From: Mucilaginibacter endophyticus
GTDB lineage: Bacteria > Bacteroidota > Bacteroidia > Sphingobacteriales > Sphingobacteriaceae
Assembly (NCBI RefSeq): GCF_003351025.1
Contig: NZ_QPCG01000002.1
Location: 310,001 to 374,000, forward strand
DNA: 64,000 nucleotides
Direction: 5' to 3'
Shown: positions 34,877-43,830 of the stretch, one piece after another
Layout of the letters: each line of letters begins with the position of its first letter
Position numbering within the stretch: the first letter of the stretch is position 1
Notes under the pieces: generated by a model
Databases searched by the model: none
What the model saw: only the letters and a program-made list of their open reading frames with translations
Told to the model about the DNA's origin: nothing
Program-made: the position numbers and the translations under genes

Positions 34877-37414
34877 ATGGAACATAAAAACAATCAATTA
34901 AATACCTTCTGGCAGCTTACGCAAGATGACGCATTGCACTTGCTTGACACTATAGCTACAGGGCTTAGTTCATCGCAAGCTATTGAAAGGCTTAAACGAT
35001 ACGGCGCCAATACATTAAAAAAAGCAAGCAAATTCAACAATCTGGTATTGTTACTCTCTCAATTTAAAAGCCCTGTAACATTATTACTTATAGCCGCAGC
35101 ATTACTATCTGCCGGTTTAGGTGACATGGCTGATACTTTAATTATAATGGGTATAGTGCTTGTTAGCAGTATTTTGGGGTTTTGGCAGGAGAGGGGGGCT
35201 GCCGGCGCTGTTAATGAATTGTTGAAAATGGTTCAATTGCATTGCACCGTACTGCGTGATGGCAAAAAAACAGAGCTTGAGGTAACAGGTGTGGTTCCGG
35301 GTGATATTATCTGTTTATCGGCCGGGGATATTGTGCCTGCCGATTGCCTGATCATAGAATCAGAAGCCTTGTTTGTCGATGAAGCGGCATTTACCGGCGA
35401 AACCTATCCGGTTGAAAAAAATCCTGGTATTGAACGTGCTAACACACATTTAGCGAGGCGCAACAATTGTCTTTTCATGGGCTCGAGTGTAGTGAGCGGC
35501 ATTGGAAAAGCGCTAATAGTACAAACAGGACGAAATACAGAATTTGGGAAAATATCAAATGATTTGTTATTGAAAGCGCCAGAAACCGATTTTGAAAGAG
35601 GGATAAGAAAATTTGGATATATGCTAATGGAAATCACCCTTTTATTGGTATTGGTGATTTTTGCGATAAACGTATTGCTACATAAACCGGTGCTTGATTC
35701 CTTTTTATTTTCACTTGCTTTGGCCGTTGGCCTTACCCCGCAGCTTTTACCTGCAATTATTACCGTTAATCTTTCATCCGGCGCCCGAAGGATGGCCAAA
35801 CAAGAGGTGATTGTAAAGCGCCTTAGCGCTATTGAAAATTTTGGCAGCATGAATATATTATGCTCTGATAAAACCGGCACTATTACCGAGGGAAAAGTCA
35901 ATTTAAAAGATACACTCGATTTTAGGGGCGAGCATAACGATAAGGTGTTTACCTATGCCTGGCTTAATGCCAGATCCCAGCAGGGTTTTGTAAACCCCAT
36001 AGATGTTGCTATTTGCTCAGCCGGTACCGGACAAAAAGACGTAGCCCCCTTTTCTGTAATTACTGAAATTCCATATGATTTTATCCGTAAGCGGCTCACC
36101 GTACAATTGAAAAGTCAAGCAGCTAACCTGGCTATCACCAAGGGTGCGTTAAGTGTAATTGTTGATATCTGTAGCCGGGTTGAAGTGTCTGAAGGTGTTA
36201 TTGAAGATATCGGAGATCGTAAACAGGCTATTTTAGATCTTTATCACAAATTAAGCGATTTGGGGCTCCGAACGCTGGGGGTGGCATATAAAGAAGTGAA
36301 GGACGACCAGGTTTTTACAAGGGATAATGAAAATAATATGGTATTCCTTGGATTTGTAACACTGTTTGACCCACCCCGGGCGGGCATGCTTCAAACAATT
36401 GAAAACCTGCAAAACCTTGGTATAAAGCTAAAAATAATTACGGGTGATAATGCACCTGTGGCCCTTAATCTTGCCCAGCAAATCGGCTTTCAATCAGTTC
36501 GGATACTTACAGGTCAGCAAATGCGCAATATGAGTAATTCCGCGCTCCGGCATAGCGCACCGCTTACCGATATTTTTGCTGAGGTTGAACCAAGCCAAAA
36601 AGAGCGGATTATAAGTATACTGAAAAAGGCAGGAAATGTTGTTGGTTTTATGGGCGACGGAATAAATGATGCCCCCGCGCTGCATACTGCCGACGTAGGT
36701 ATTTCTGTAAATTCTGCTGTTGACGTAGCTAAGGAGGCGGCAGACATAGTACTGTTGAACCAGGATCTCAATGTATTAATCAATGGGGTTACGGAAGGCC
36801 GTAAAACTTTCACCAATACCATGAAGTATATTTTTATGGCTACCAGTGCCAATTTTGGCAATATGTTCAGTATGGCCGGTGCATCGTTGTTTTTACCATT
36901 TTTGCCATTGTTGCCAAAACAAATATTGCTCACTAATCTGTTAACCGATTTTCCTGAGATGACTATTTCTTCAGACAAGGTAGACGATATTAATGTTAAA
37001 ACACCTCAACGCTGGGACCTCCGCTTTATTCAGCGTTTCATGATTGTTTTTGGTTTACTGAGTTCGGTTTTTGATTACCTCACTTTTGCGGTGCTCATTT
37101 TCGTGCTGCACGCCAATGAAAAGGTTTTTCAAACCGGTTGGTTCACCGAATCGGTGATTTCAGCTATTTTGATTGTATTGGTAGTGCGTACACGGTTGTC
37201 ATTTATGAAAAGCCTTCCGGGTAAATATTTATCATTGGTAACTGCCGGCATAATGTTCCTGGTATTGGCTATTCCATTTTCACCCTTTGCGGCAGTGTTT
37301 GGTTTTATAACACTATCGTGGAAGTATTATATGTTGATGATAGGCACTGTAATAGCCTATATCTTATCAGCGGAACTTGCGAAGCAATGGTTTTACAAAC
37401 GAATTGTAAAGTAG
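34877..37414 (+). CDS. mgtA: Magnesium-translocating P-type ATPase
   Basis: 845 residues. Motifs include TGETYPVEKN, the phosphorylation site SDKTGTITEGKV (Asp about 331), TGDNAPVALN and MGDGINDAPALHTADVGISV, the last diagnostic of MgtA/MgtB. The ATPase imports Mg2+ down its gradient, using ATP. It has its own promoter with two FNR-type boxes. Placing Mg2+ import under oxygen-type control would suit ribosome and ATP stabilisation in dormancy, which is an inference. Confidence 0.92.
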   Translation: MEHKNNQLNTFWQLTQDDALHLLDTIATGLSSSQAIERLKRYGANTLKKASKFNNLVLLLSQFKSPVTLLLIAAALLSAGLGDMADTLIIMGIVLVSSILGFWQERGAAGAVNELLKMVQLHCTVLRDGKKTELEVTGVVPGDIICLSAGDIVPADCLIIESEALFVDEAAFTGETYPVEKNPGIERANTHLARRNNCLFMGSSVVSGIGKALIVQTGRNTEFGKISNDLLLKAPETDFERGIRKFGYMLMEITLLLVLVIFAINVLLHKPVLDSFLFSLALAVGLTPQLLPAIITVNLSSGARRMAKQEVIVKRLSAIENFGSMNILCSDKTGTITEGKVNLKDTLDFRGEHNDKVFTYAWLNARSQQGFVNPIDVAICSAGTGQKDVAPFSVITEIPYDFIRKRLTVQLKSQAANLAITKGALSVIVDICSRVEVSEGVIEDIGDRKQAILDLYHKLSDLGLRTLGVAYKEVKDDQVFTRDNENNMVFLGFVTLFDPPRAGMLQTIENLQNLGIKLKIITGDNAPVALNLAQQIGFQSVRILTGQQMRNMSNSALRHSAPLTDIFAEVEPSQKERIISILKKAGNVVGFMGDGINDAPALHTADVGISVNSAVDVAKEAADIVLLNQDLNVLINGVTEGRKTFTNTMKYIFMATSANFGNMFSMAGASLFLPFLPLLPKQILLTNLLTDFPEMTISSDKVDDINVKTPQRWDLRFIQRFMIVFGLLSSVFDYLTFAVLIFVLHANEKVFQTGWFTESVISAILIVLVVRTRLSFMKSLPGKYLSLVTAGIMFLVLAIPFSPFAAVFGFITLSWKYYMLMIGTVIAYILSAELAKQWFYKRIVK

Positions 37415-37508
37415 AAATTTGCGTACCCTGTAGTTTTAAGCAGGAACAACTAAATTATTTGGTTGGCAGCATTTGAAAGTATGGTTGCCGGCTTACCCTA
37501 TGATATAT

Positions 37509-38381
37509 TTATACCCGGGCATTGAATATTAATATGGGCACATTTACATTTTTAGTCATTTCAAGCGTGTGGCTGCCCTTAAATAAACGTTTTAAAAAAC
37601 TAAAATGATGATGCACCATCGCCAGTATATCCACATGCTCTTCTACGCAAAGCGTTGCAAGCTCATTTTCAATTTCTTTAGATCTCAGAATTTTGGTGCT
37701 CAATAGCTCGTTTCTGTTTTTTAATGCCATGGCGTTCAATATTTCCTGCATAAATCGTTCATTGAGAGCGAAGTAATTATCGTGCTCGTCAACTGTTGTT
37801 AATAGTATTTCTGCATTAAGCGGTTCTATAAGTTTGGTTAATGATTCAATAGCCTCAATATCGTCTTTAGTTGATGTCAGATCGGTCGCGAACGCTATAC
37901 GCCTGATATCGTCAAACCCGGCGGCGGGAGGAACAAGCAACAGGGGAAGGTCTAAATTATTCACCATGCTTTTCATGTTGTTGCCTTGCAAAAAGGTATT
38001 TAATCGGTCTTTATCATGCGTGCCGGCCACAATCATAGCAACGTTATTGGTGGATGAAAGGAATTTTATTACGCTGCACAAATTGCCAAAAGAACTATTA
38101 ACAGATATTTGAGGGCTAAACCCATTTTCTTCACGAAGAGTACCCCGCCAGGTTTCCAATTGGCTCTTCAAAAGGTTTAGCATGTTGGTGCTTTCTTCGC
38201 TCAGCATATCATATTCTTCAACCGGCCAGCCAACAGTGTAAGGACTTGGAATTTCTGAAGGCAACAGATAAGCATTGCACAATAGTAAATTGGCTTTTAG
38301 GCTCATTGCAAGTTTTAATGCAAAATGTGCGGCGTGTGTCGCATTAGGGGAGAAATCGGTGAGTGCAATAACGGTTTTCAT
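37509..38381 (-). CDS. Universal stress protein (tandem Usp domains)
   Basis: 290 residues from ATG 38381; the longer frame to 38444 runs through the FNR-type box. Two Usp domains are seen (MKTVIALTDFSPNATHAAHF, and IRRIAFATDLTSTKDDIEA). The ATP loop in the first reads GTHDKDRLNTFLQGN, so the second Gly and final Ser of G-2x-G-9x-GS are lost. It is divergent from another usp gene and convergent with mgtA. Confidence 0.88.
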   Translation of the reverse strand: MKTVIALTDFSPNATHAAHFALKLAMSLKANLLLCNAYLLPSEIPSPYTVGWPVEEYDMLSEESTNMLNLLKSQLETWRGTLREENGFSPQISVNSSFGNLCSVIKFLSSTNNVAMIVAGTHDKDRLNTFLQGNNMKSMVNNLDLPLLLVPPAAGFDDIRRIAFATDLTSTKDDIEAIESLTKLIEPLNAEILLTTVDEHDNYFALNERFMQEILNAMALKNRNELLSTKILRSKEIENELATLCVEEHVDILAMVHHHFSFLKRLFKGSHTLEMTKNVNVPILIFNARV

Positions 38382-38400
38382 AATCCGGTAATTTTTAAGG

Positions 38401-38443
38401 TAAAAATGCGATACCCGCGGCAGGAAAAGCATGATGAAAATCA
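38401..38443 (-). promoter_or_regulatory. FNR-type box with -7 element for the minus-strand usp gene
   Basis: The box TGATGAAAATCA (38432-38443) is followed on the minus strand by CATTTTTA (38408-38401), ending 36.5 nt from the box centre. Confidence 0.6.
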
Positions 38444-38453
38444 TATAAATGAT

Positions 38454-38496
38454 TGATAGTCATCAGTGAATGAGGTTTTACAGATAGCTTATTTTG
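38454..38496 (+). promoter_or_regulatory. FNR-type box with -7 element for the plus-strand usp gene
   Basis: TTGATAGTCATCA (core 38454-38465) is followed by TTATTTTG (38489-38496), ending 36.5 nt from the centre. The two divergent usp genes thus each have their own box, 22 bp apart. Confidence 0.65.
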
Positions 38497-38533
38497 CAGA
38501 TGTTACCCGGTTATTCACCTAAAAAGCATTATT

Positions 38534-39358
38534 ATGAAAACGATCCTTGTAATTGACGATGGTTCCACATCAGCAAAACATGCGGCACATTTTGCCCTTA
38601 GCATGGCTCAGCAGGCAGAAGCAAGTTTGGTGTTGGCACATGTTTATCCATTAAAACGGCCTGCGGCATCCAGAAAACTCCAGTTGGCCGGCCAAAATAT
38701 ACCCGAATATGATATTACTGAACCAACGCAAGATCTTTCGGCTCAACTCAAATTGGTAGCAACAGGTGCTTTTGTGCCCCCAATTGATGAATTTGACGCA
38801 TTGCTTGATACTGAAGCTCAATTAATCTCTTACATCAATAAAAATAATATCTGGCTGGTAATGAAAGGGGGGACGAAACCTGAACCTTTTGACACGGGAA
38901 TAAAAATTCAGTCGGTTTTAAATAGGATCAAATGCCCGTTGATGCTAATCCCTGAAAAATATGACAGGCAGGGTTTTAAACAAGTTATTTATATCGCTGA
39001 CTTAAGGTATTGCCGGTTAAGTGTGCTGCATTACCTTGCCGCGCTGGCCCGGCCATATAAAGCCAATTTGTTGCTCACACATCTGTCGGCAAAAGGATTG
39101 CCCCATATTGAACAAAACTATGCGCTCAGCCTATTCAATGATGAAATAAGTGCAAGGATTAATTACGAACAATTGCATTTTAATAACACAAAGGAACGTG
39201 ATGTTACCCGGGCAGTTGATGTTATGGTACACACTATGAATGCCGATCTGCTGGCCGTTGTTCATCATCGTTTTCATTGCGAAGAATTGGCTGCAGAAAG
39301 TAAAGGTACTTCTGTGCCTGTTCAGGTAACTATCCCGGTCATAATCTTTCCTTATTGA
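38534..39358 (+). CDS. Universal stress protein, divergent form
   Basis: 274 residues. The first Usp domain starts MKTILVIDDGSTSAKHAAHFAL; the second half (QVIYIADLRYCRLSVLHYLA) is more divergent. The ATP-binding loop (KGGTKPEPFDTGIKIQS) does not keep the G-2x-G-9x-GS pattern, so ATP binding is doubtful. It is transcribed from its own FNR-type promoter. Confidence 0.82.
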   Translation: MKTILVIDDGSTSAKHAAHFALSMAQQAEASLVLAHVYPLKRPAASRKLQLAGQNIPEYDITEPTQDLSAQLKLVATGAFVPPIDEFDALLDTEAQLISYINKNNIWLVMKGGTKPEPFDTGIKIQSVLNRIKCPLMLIPEKYDRQGFKQVIYIADLRYCRLSVLHYLAALARPYKANLLLTHLSAKGLPHIEQNYALSLFNDEISARINYEQLHFNNTKERDVTRAVDVMVHTMNADLLAVVHHRFHCEELAAESKGTSVPVQVTIPVIIFPY

Positions 39359-39407
39359 ATTTCAGTTGGTTATGGTTTATTTGGATGTTGAGGATCAGTC
39401 AGATAAG

Positions 39408-39450
39408 TGACGGTTGTCACTAATTTAACAATTGGTGCGTTGCAACTTTA
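39408..39450 (+). promoter_or_regulatory. FNR-type box with -7 element for the LDT-like/usp/hemA operon
   Basis: GTGACGGTTGTCAC (core 39408-39419) is a perfect palindrome apart from its centre. The -7-like CAACTTTA (39443-39450) ends 36.5 nt from the centre. Confidence 0.65.
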
Positions 39451-39469
39451 CATTATTAAAAAAGATGTT

Positions 39470-40813
39470 ATGAAAACAGGTGAGATGAATAACGCGGTTA
39501 TAAAAAGAATTGTAATTTTTCTTTTTATCTCATGCGTCCTTACTGCTGCCAATGTTCAGGCCACGGGCTTAGCAATTTTAAGAACCGATACTTCGGTAAA
39601 CGCGGAGATAACCAGGCAACTGAATGACAGGGCGGTTAATAGCGTGTTATATTTCCCTTTGTCAACAAAGCGTTTTTATCTTAAGCGTAATTTTGCACCT
39701 GTTTGGACATTGGAGCAAAAAGACCAGAATAAAACCTGGGCCGCCATGCTGCTGGTTGATTGTGTATTACAGTTTGGTTTAAGGCACGAGGATTACCACC
39801 CTAAAGAGCTGCAGTACTCGCTACTTCACAAAATACTTGAACAGCCAGAAAAGATAAGCAACAGCCAAAAAGCCCGGTTTGAAATACTGCTTACAGATGC
39901 CATGCTTACTTTCATAAATAACCTGCATTTCGGCAAGTTAAACCCATATTATTCACCTGCAAAAATTGATAGGGAAACTGTAAATGGTTTCAATGGCAGT
40001 GATGTATTAGCGAACGCCCTCAATCAACCTTCGGTGATGGACGCGATTGTGAAAGTGCAGCCGACTAATGAAGATTATAAAACTTTTCAACGTCAGTTAC
40101 ACATGATCAAGGGTGTTTATGAAGGGGATTGCTATGAAACACCTGAAGCCGACGTGAGGAAAATAGCTATAAATATGGAAAGGCTGCGATGGGCTGAAAT
40201 TAATGACAGCACTTATATCCAGGTCAACATTCCTACTTATTCATTAAAACTGGTACGGCCGGATACGACATTTAACTTCAAAGTTATTGTGGGAAAACGT
40301 GCGACACCAACGCCATTAATGGTTAGTATGCTTACAGATTTTGCAACTTCGGCAGGGCCTCGGGTTATAAAAAACGAGAGCCGGGATAAATTTAATTCCG
40401 GCGATTTTTCATTCAAAGCCGCTACACCTAACGAAAAAAAAGGGGCATATATATACTTTATGCCAGGCAATAAAGCAGGTGTTGAACTACAGGGAGTATC
40501 AGATAAAAGTTTATTCAGCAAAGGGGGAAGGGCTGCAAGTGACGGAGCTATAAAGATTGAGCGGGGGGAGGAGCTTGCAAAGCAATTACTGATAACAAGC
40601 GGTGATAAAAATGATATAAAATCAGTTCACCGCGCTTTGATGAACCGTGAAGTTAAGGTTTTTTCGTTAAAAAAGCCCATCCCAATCAGGATCACCTACA
40701 TTACAGCGGCTATTATAAACGGCCAGATTGTTAAATACAATGATGTTTACAATTTGGACAGCAGGATTGAAAACATGCTTTATGATATTAAGCCTAACAA
40801 TAAAACTAAATGA
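39470..40813 (+). CDS. L,D-transpeptidase-like pseudoenzyme
   Basis: 447 residues from ATG 39470; an upstream GTG frame overlaps the promoter box. It has a signal peptide (to about NVQATG) and the same scaffold domain as the 13504 gene (MLLVDCVLQFGLRHEDYHP, LHFGKLNPYYS). The catalytic motif SHGC aligns with SDGA: the nucleophile Cys is replaced by Ala (about residue 360, 87 residues before the end, exactly the C-terminal distance of Cys383 in the paralogue). The upstream His is also gone. It cannot be a cysteine transpeptidase and may be a scaffold or decoy in the periplasm. It leads an operon with usp and hemA. Confidence 0.82.
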   Translation: MKTGEMNNAVIKRIVIFLFISCVLTAANVQATGLAILRTDTSVNAEITRQLNDRAVNSVLYFPLSTKRFYLKRNFAPVWTLEQKDQNKTWAAMLLVDCVLQFGLRHEDYHPKELQYSLLHKILEQPEKISNSQKARFEILLTDAMLTFINNLHFGKLNPYYSPAKIDRETVNGFNGSDVLANALNQPSVMDAIVKVQPTNEDYKTFQRQLHMIKGVYEGDCYETPEADVRKIAINMERLRWAEINDSTYIQVNIPTYSLKLVRPDTTFNFKVIVGKRATPTPLMVSMLTDFATSAGPRVIKNESRDKFNSGDFSFKAATPNEKKGAYIYFMPGNKAGVELQGVSDKSLFSKGGRAASDGAIKIERGEELAKQLLITSGDKNDIKSVHRALMNREVKVFSLKKPIPIRITYITAAIINGQIVKYNDVYNLDSRIENMLYDIKPNNKTK

Positions 40814-40838
40814 TCATACTATTAATAGTTGTTAAGTT

Positions 40839-41717
40839 ATGAAAACGATCTTAGTACCAACCGATTTTTCAGCTCCTGCTCACAATGCGGCAAGCTACGC
40901 TTTAAACCTTGCAAAAAATATAAGGGCCGGGGTAACCTTGTGCCATGCTATTAAAGTGCCATCTGAGGCGCCCATGGCGGCGCAGGTTCCCTGGCCGCTG
41001 GAGGATTATGCCTCTTTGAAGGAAGAAGCGGACCAGGAACTGAAGCACTTGTCGGTAACTTTACGACATGAAGTTCCTTTTGAGAAAATAGCCTCTGGTC
41101 GCGAATTTATAGGCACCCATAGCGCTACCGGTGAAGTAATGGATGTGATAAGAAACACAGTTGAAGACCAAAAATGTGTAATGGTAGTAATGGGGATGTC
41201 GGGAGAGGGAGCTGTAAGCAGGTTCTTTTTAGGAAGTAATACCCAGGAGATCATTAATAAAGCAACATTCCCCGTACTGCTGATCCCGGTGGAGGCCCGT
41301 TTTCGTCCGATATTTAAAATAGCGTTTGCTACTGATTTGAGTAGGGGAGATATCGAACTGATCCATTCCGTAGCGAGCCTGGCTTACTATTTCAACGCCG
41401 AGTTGTTAATAGCCCATATTACCGACGACAAATTTGAAACAGGTGATGATAAACGAAAAGTTGATGAATTTTTAAAAGAGGTTACCTGTAAAGCCAATTA
41501 TCCCAAAATCTATTACAAGCACATAAAAAGTATAGATGTAATGCATGGACTCGACTGGCTTAGCGAACACGGTGTAATTGATATGCTGGTTATGGTACAC
41601 CGGAGGCTAAGCCCCCTCGGACAGCTTTTAGGTTTTAGTTACACTCAAAAGCTTTCACATCATATTGAAATACCCCTGCTAATGCTGCCTGAAGGCCTGC
41701 CTGCTGTACACTTTTAA
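40839..41717 (+). CDS. Universal stress protein with intact ATP-binding loop
   Basis: 292 residues, two Usp domains (MKTILVPTDFSAPAHNAASY and FKIAFATDLSRGDIELI). The loop MGMSGEGAVSRFFLGSN fits G-2x-G-9x-GS exactly, so this member should bind ATP. It lies 25 bp after the L,D-transpeptidase-like gene and 31 bp before hemA, so all three are probably co-transcribed. Confidence 0.9.
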   Translation: MKTILVPTDFSAPAHNAASYALNLAKNIRAGVTLCHAIKVPSEAPMAAQVPWPLEDYASLKEEADQELKHLSVTLRHEVPFEKIASGREFIGTHSATGEVMDVIRNTVEDQKCVMVVMGMSGEGAVSRFFLGSNTQEIINKATFPVLLIPVEARFRPIFKIAFATDLSRGDIELIHSVASLAYYFNAELLIAHITDDKFETGDDKRKVDEFLKEVTCKANYPKIYYKHIKSIDVMHGLDWLSEHGVIDMLVMVHRRLSPLGQLLGFSYTQKLSHHIEIPLLMLPEGLPAVHF

Positions 41718-41748
41718 CTGAGCGAATATTTTGAAAACAATTAACAGC

Positions 41749-42990
41749 ATGGCGGATATCCGTAACTTTTATGTCATTGGGATAAGTTACAAAAAAACAG
41801 ATGCCGATAACAGGGGTAAATTTGCAATAAGCAGCGGGCAATATGAAGTTTTATTAAAAAGTGCAAATAACTATGGAATCAATTCGGTATTTGTTCTGTC
41901 AACATGTAACCGTACCGAAATTTATGGGTTAACAGACAATGCAAACAAGCTTATTGATTTATTATGTGGTGTTACCGTTGGCAAAAAGAATGAATTTGCC
42001 GCTTACTGTTATGTGAAACAGAACGTGAATGCAGTCAGGCATTTATTTAATGTTGCGGCAGGTTTAGACTCACAGATACTGGGTGATTATGAAATTGTAG
42101 GGCAGTTAAAACAAGCTGTTAAATTTGCCAAAGAACGTGGCTTTATCGATAGTTTTTTAGAGAAGCTTTATAACACCGTTTTGCAGGCATCGAAGCAGGT
42201 TAAAAATCAAACCGGCCTGAGTAAGGGATCTACGTCCGTGTCTTTCGCAACTGTTCAACTCATAAAAAAACATAGCCTTTTTAATATTGATAGTAAAATA
42301 TTGCTCGTGGGCGCCGGAAAAATGGCACGGCTTACATGTAAAAACATAACCGAATGCCTGGGGAAGGTTAGTATTACAATAGTTAACCGTTCTGTAGATA
42401 AGGCAAGAGAGGTTGCGGGTGAAGTGAATGCTGATTACGCAGCTGTTGACGAGTTGAATAGCCTGATAGGATCTTCTGACATTATCATTGTAGCTACAGG
42501 GGCACCTTATCCCATTATTTTAAAAGGAGACCTTGAATGCCCGGGTAAAAAACTGGTTATAGATTTGTCCATGCCCTATAATGTTGAGCCGGAAGCAGCA
42601 AAATTGCCTCATATTGATTTAGTTAATATTGATGAGGTATCGCTGATTAATAGTAAAACGTTACAAAAAAGACAAGGGGACGTGTGCGCCGCCCAAAAGA
42701 TCAATGAATACTTTATTGATAAGTTTATGGAGTGGTGTGAAATTCGTAAAAGCCTTTTATTGGTAAATACTATTAAAGGAAAACTAACCTCCATTTGTAT
42801 AAGTCAATCATTGCTTGCCCATGGTACGGGTAGCCCTATTGTTTTTGAAGAGCAACAGAGGATACAGCAAATTTTGAATGAAACGGCCGCAAAAATGAAA
42901 AGCTCAAATCAAGCCGGCTGCCATTATCTTGAAGCTTTAAATGATTTTATGTCACCTCAGTTTTTGATGCAAAAAACCGTTTTAATATGA
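41749..42990 (+). CDS. hemA: Glutamyl-tRNA reductase
   Basis: 413 residues from ATG 41749 (TTG 41731 is an alternative). Typical features are the catalytic Cys in LSTCNRTEIYG, GLDSQILGDYEIVGQLKQA, and the NADPH-binding LLVGAGKMARLTCKN. The enzyme makes glutamate-1-semialdehyde from Glu-tRNA, the first step of heme synthesis. It lies inside an FNR-box operon with stress genes rather than with other heme genes, so it may be a second copy serving low-oxygen heme demand. Confidence 0.92.
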   Translation: MADIRNFYVIGISYKKTDADNRGKFAISSGQYEVLLKSANNYGINSVFVLSTCNRTEIYGLTDNANKLIDLLCGVTVGKKNEFAAYCYVKQNVNAVRHLFNVAAGLDSQILGDYEIVGQLKQAVKFAKERGFIDSFLEKLYNTVLQASKQVKNQTGLSKGSTSVSFATVQLIKKHSLFNIDSKILLVGAGKMARLTCKNITECLGKVSITIVNRSVDKAREVAGEVNADYAAVDELNSLIGSSDIIIVATGAPYPIILKGDLECPGKKLVIDLSMPYNVEPEAAKLPHIDLVNIDEVSLINSKTLQKRQGDVCAAQKINEYFIDKFMEWCEIRKSLLLVNTIKGKLTSICISQSLLAHGTGSPIVFEEQQRIQQILNETAAKMKSSNQAGCHYLEALNDFMSPQFLMQKTVLI

Positions 42991-43009
42991 TATCTGTCAA
43001 ATAAGTCAT

Positions 43010-43052
43010 TGACTAAGATCATTTCAAAATTCTGTTTTAATCAACAGATTTG
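43010..43052 (+). promoter_or_regulatory. FNR-type box with -7 element for the LOG/kinase operon
   Basis: TTGACTAAGATCAT (core 43010-43021) is followed by CAGATTTG (43045-43052), ending 36.5 nt from the centre. The sensor kinase lies in this operon. Confidence 0.7.
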
Positions 43053-43068
43053 ATTAAAACAACCTGTT

Positions 43069-43800
43069 ATGGCTAACGGTATAAATAAATCAGAGATCGT
43101 ATTCCTGGAAGGCCCCCACTCCAGGTTCAAGGAGTTGCGTTTTACTTTAGAAACCATGTGGGAATTTATAAAGGGCTTTCGTGCTTTGCATTTTATCGGC
43201 CCTTGTATTACAGTCTTTGGTTCGGCCAGGTTTAACGAAGATCATCCCTATTATGAACTTACCAGAAAAGCCGCAGCCGAATTTGCCAAACTTGGGTTTA
43301 CCATAATGACCGGAGGGGGGCCGGGACTTATGGAAGCAGCCAATCGTGGCGCTAAGGATGTTGGCGGTAAATCGGTAGCTTGTAATATTCAGTTACCGGT
43401 GGAGCAGAAACCCAATCGTTACCTTGATAAGTGGGTTTATATGAAGCATTTTTTTATCAGGAAAGTATTGTTGGTCAAATATTCTTTTGCCTTTGTAGTA
43501 ATGCCGGGCGGTTACGGTACCATGGATGAGTATTTTGAAGCGCTTACCCTGATTCAAACCCATAAAATAGAAAATTTTCCCGTTATTATTTTCGGCAAAG
43601 CTTATCACAGGGAGCTTGTGGAACATATCAACCAGATGAAGGCGAATGGAACCATTGGCCCAAATGACACGAAATTATACCTGATTACCGATGATATACA
43701 AGAAGCAGTTAGCCTGATAGCAGAGAAGAGTATCAAAGCTTTCGGTTTAAAACCTGCCAACACCATAAAGCCAATGAAATGGCTGCTTGAGCACATTTAA
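43069..43800 (+). CDS. LOG-family Rossmann-fold protein (TIGR00730 type)
   Basis: 243 residues. The family motifs are GGGPGLMEAANRGA and PGGYGTMDEYFEAL. Members hydrolyse nucleoside 5'-monophosphates to free base and ribose-5-phosphate (cytokinin-activating LOG activity in plants; purine/pyrimidine nucleotide turnover in bacteria). The kinase gene follows after 30 bp. Nucleotide salvage could feed ribose-5-phosphate to the phosphoketolase route, an inference. Confidence 0.9.
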   Translation: MANGINKSEIVFLEGPHSRFKELRFTLETMWEFIKGFRALHFIGPCITVFGSARFNEDHPYYELTRKAAAEFAKLGFTIMTGGGPGLMEAANRGAKDVGGKSVACNIQLPVEQKPNRYLDKWVYMKHFFIRKVLLVKYSFAFVVMPGGYGTMDEYFEALTLIQTHKIENFPVIIFGKAYHRELVEHINQMKANGTIGPNDTKLYLITDDIQEAVSLIAEKSIKAFGLKPANTIKPMKWLLEHI

Positions 43801-43830
43801 ATTATCTGCTGATATTAATACGCTATCGTT

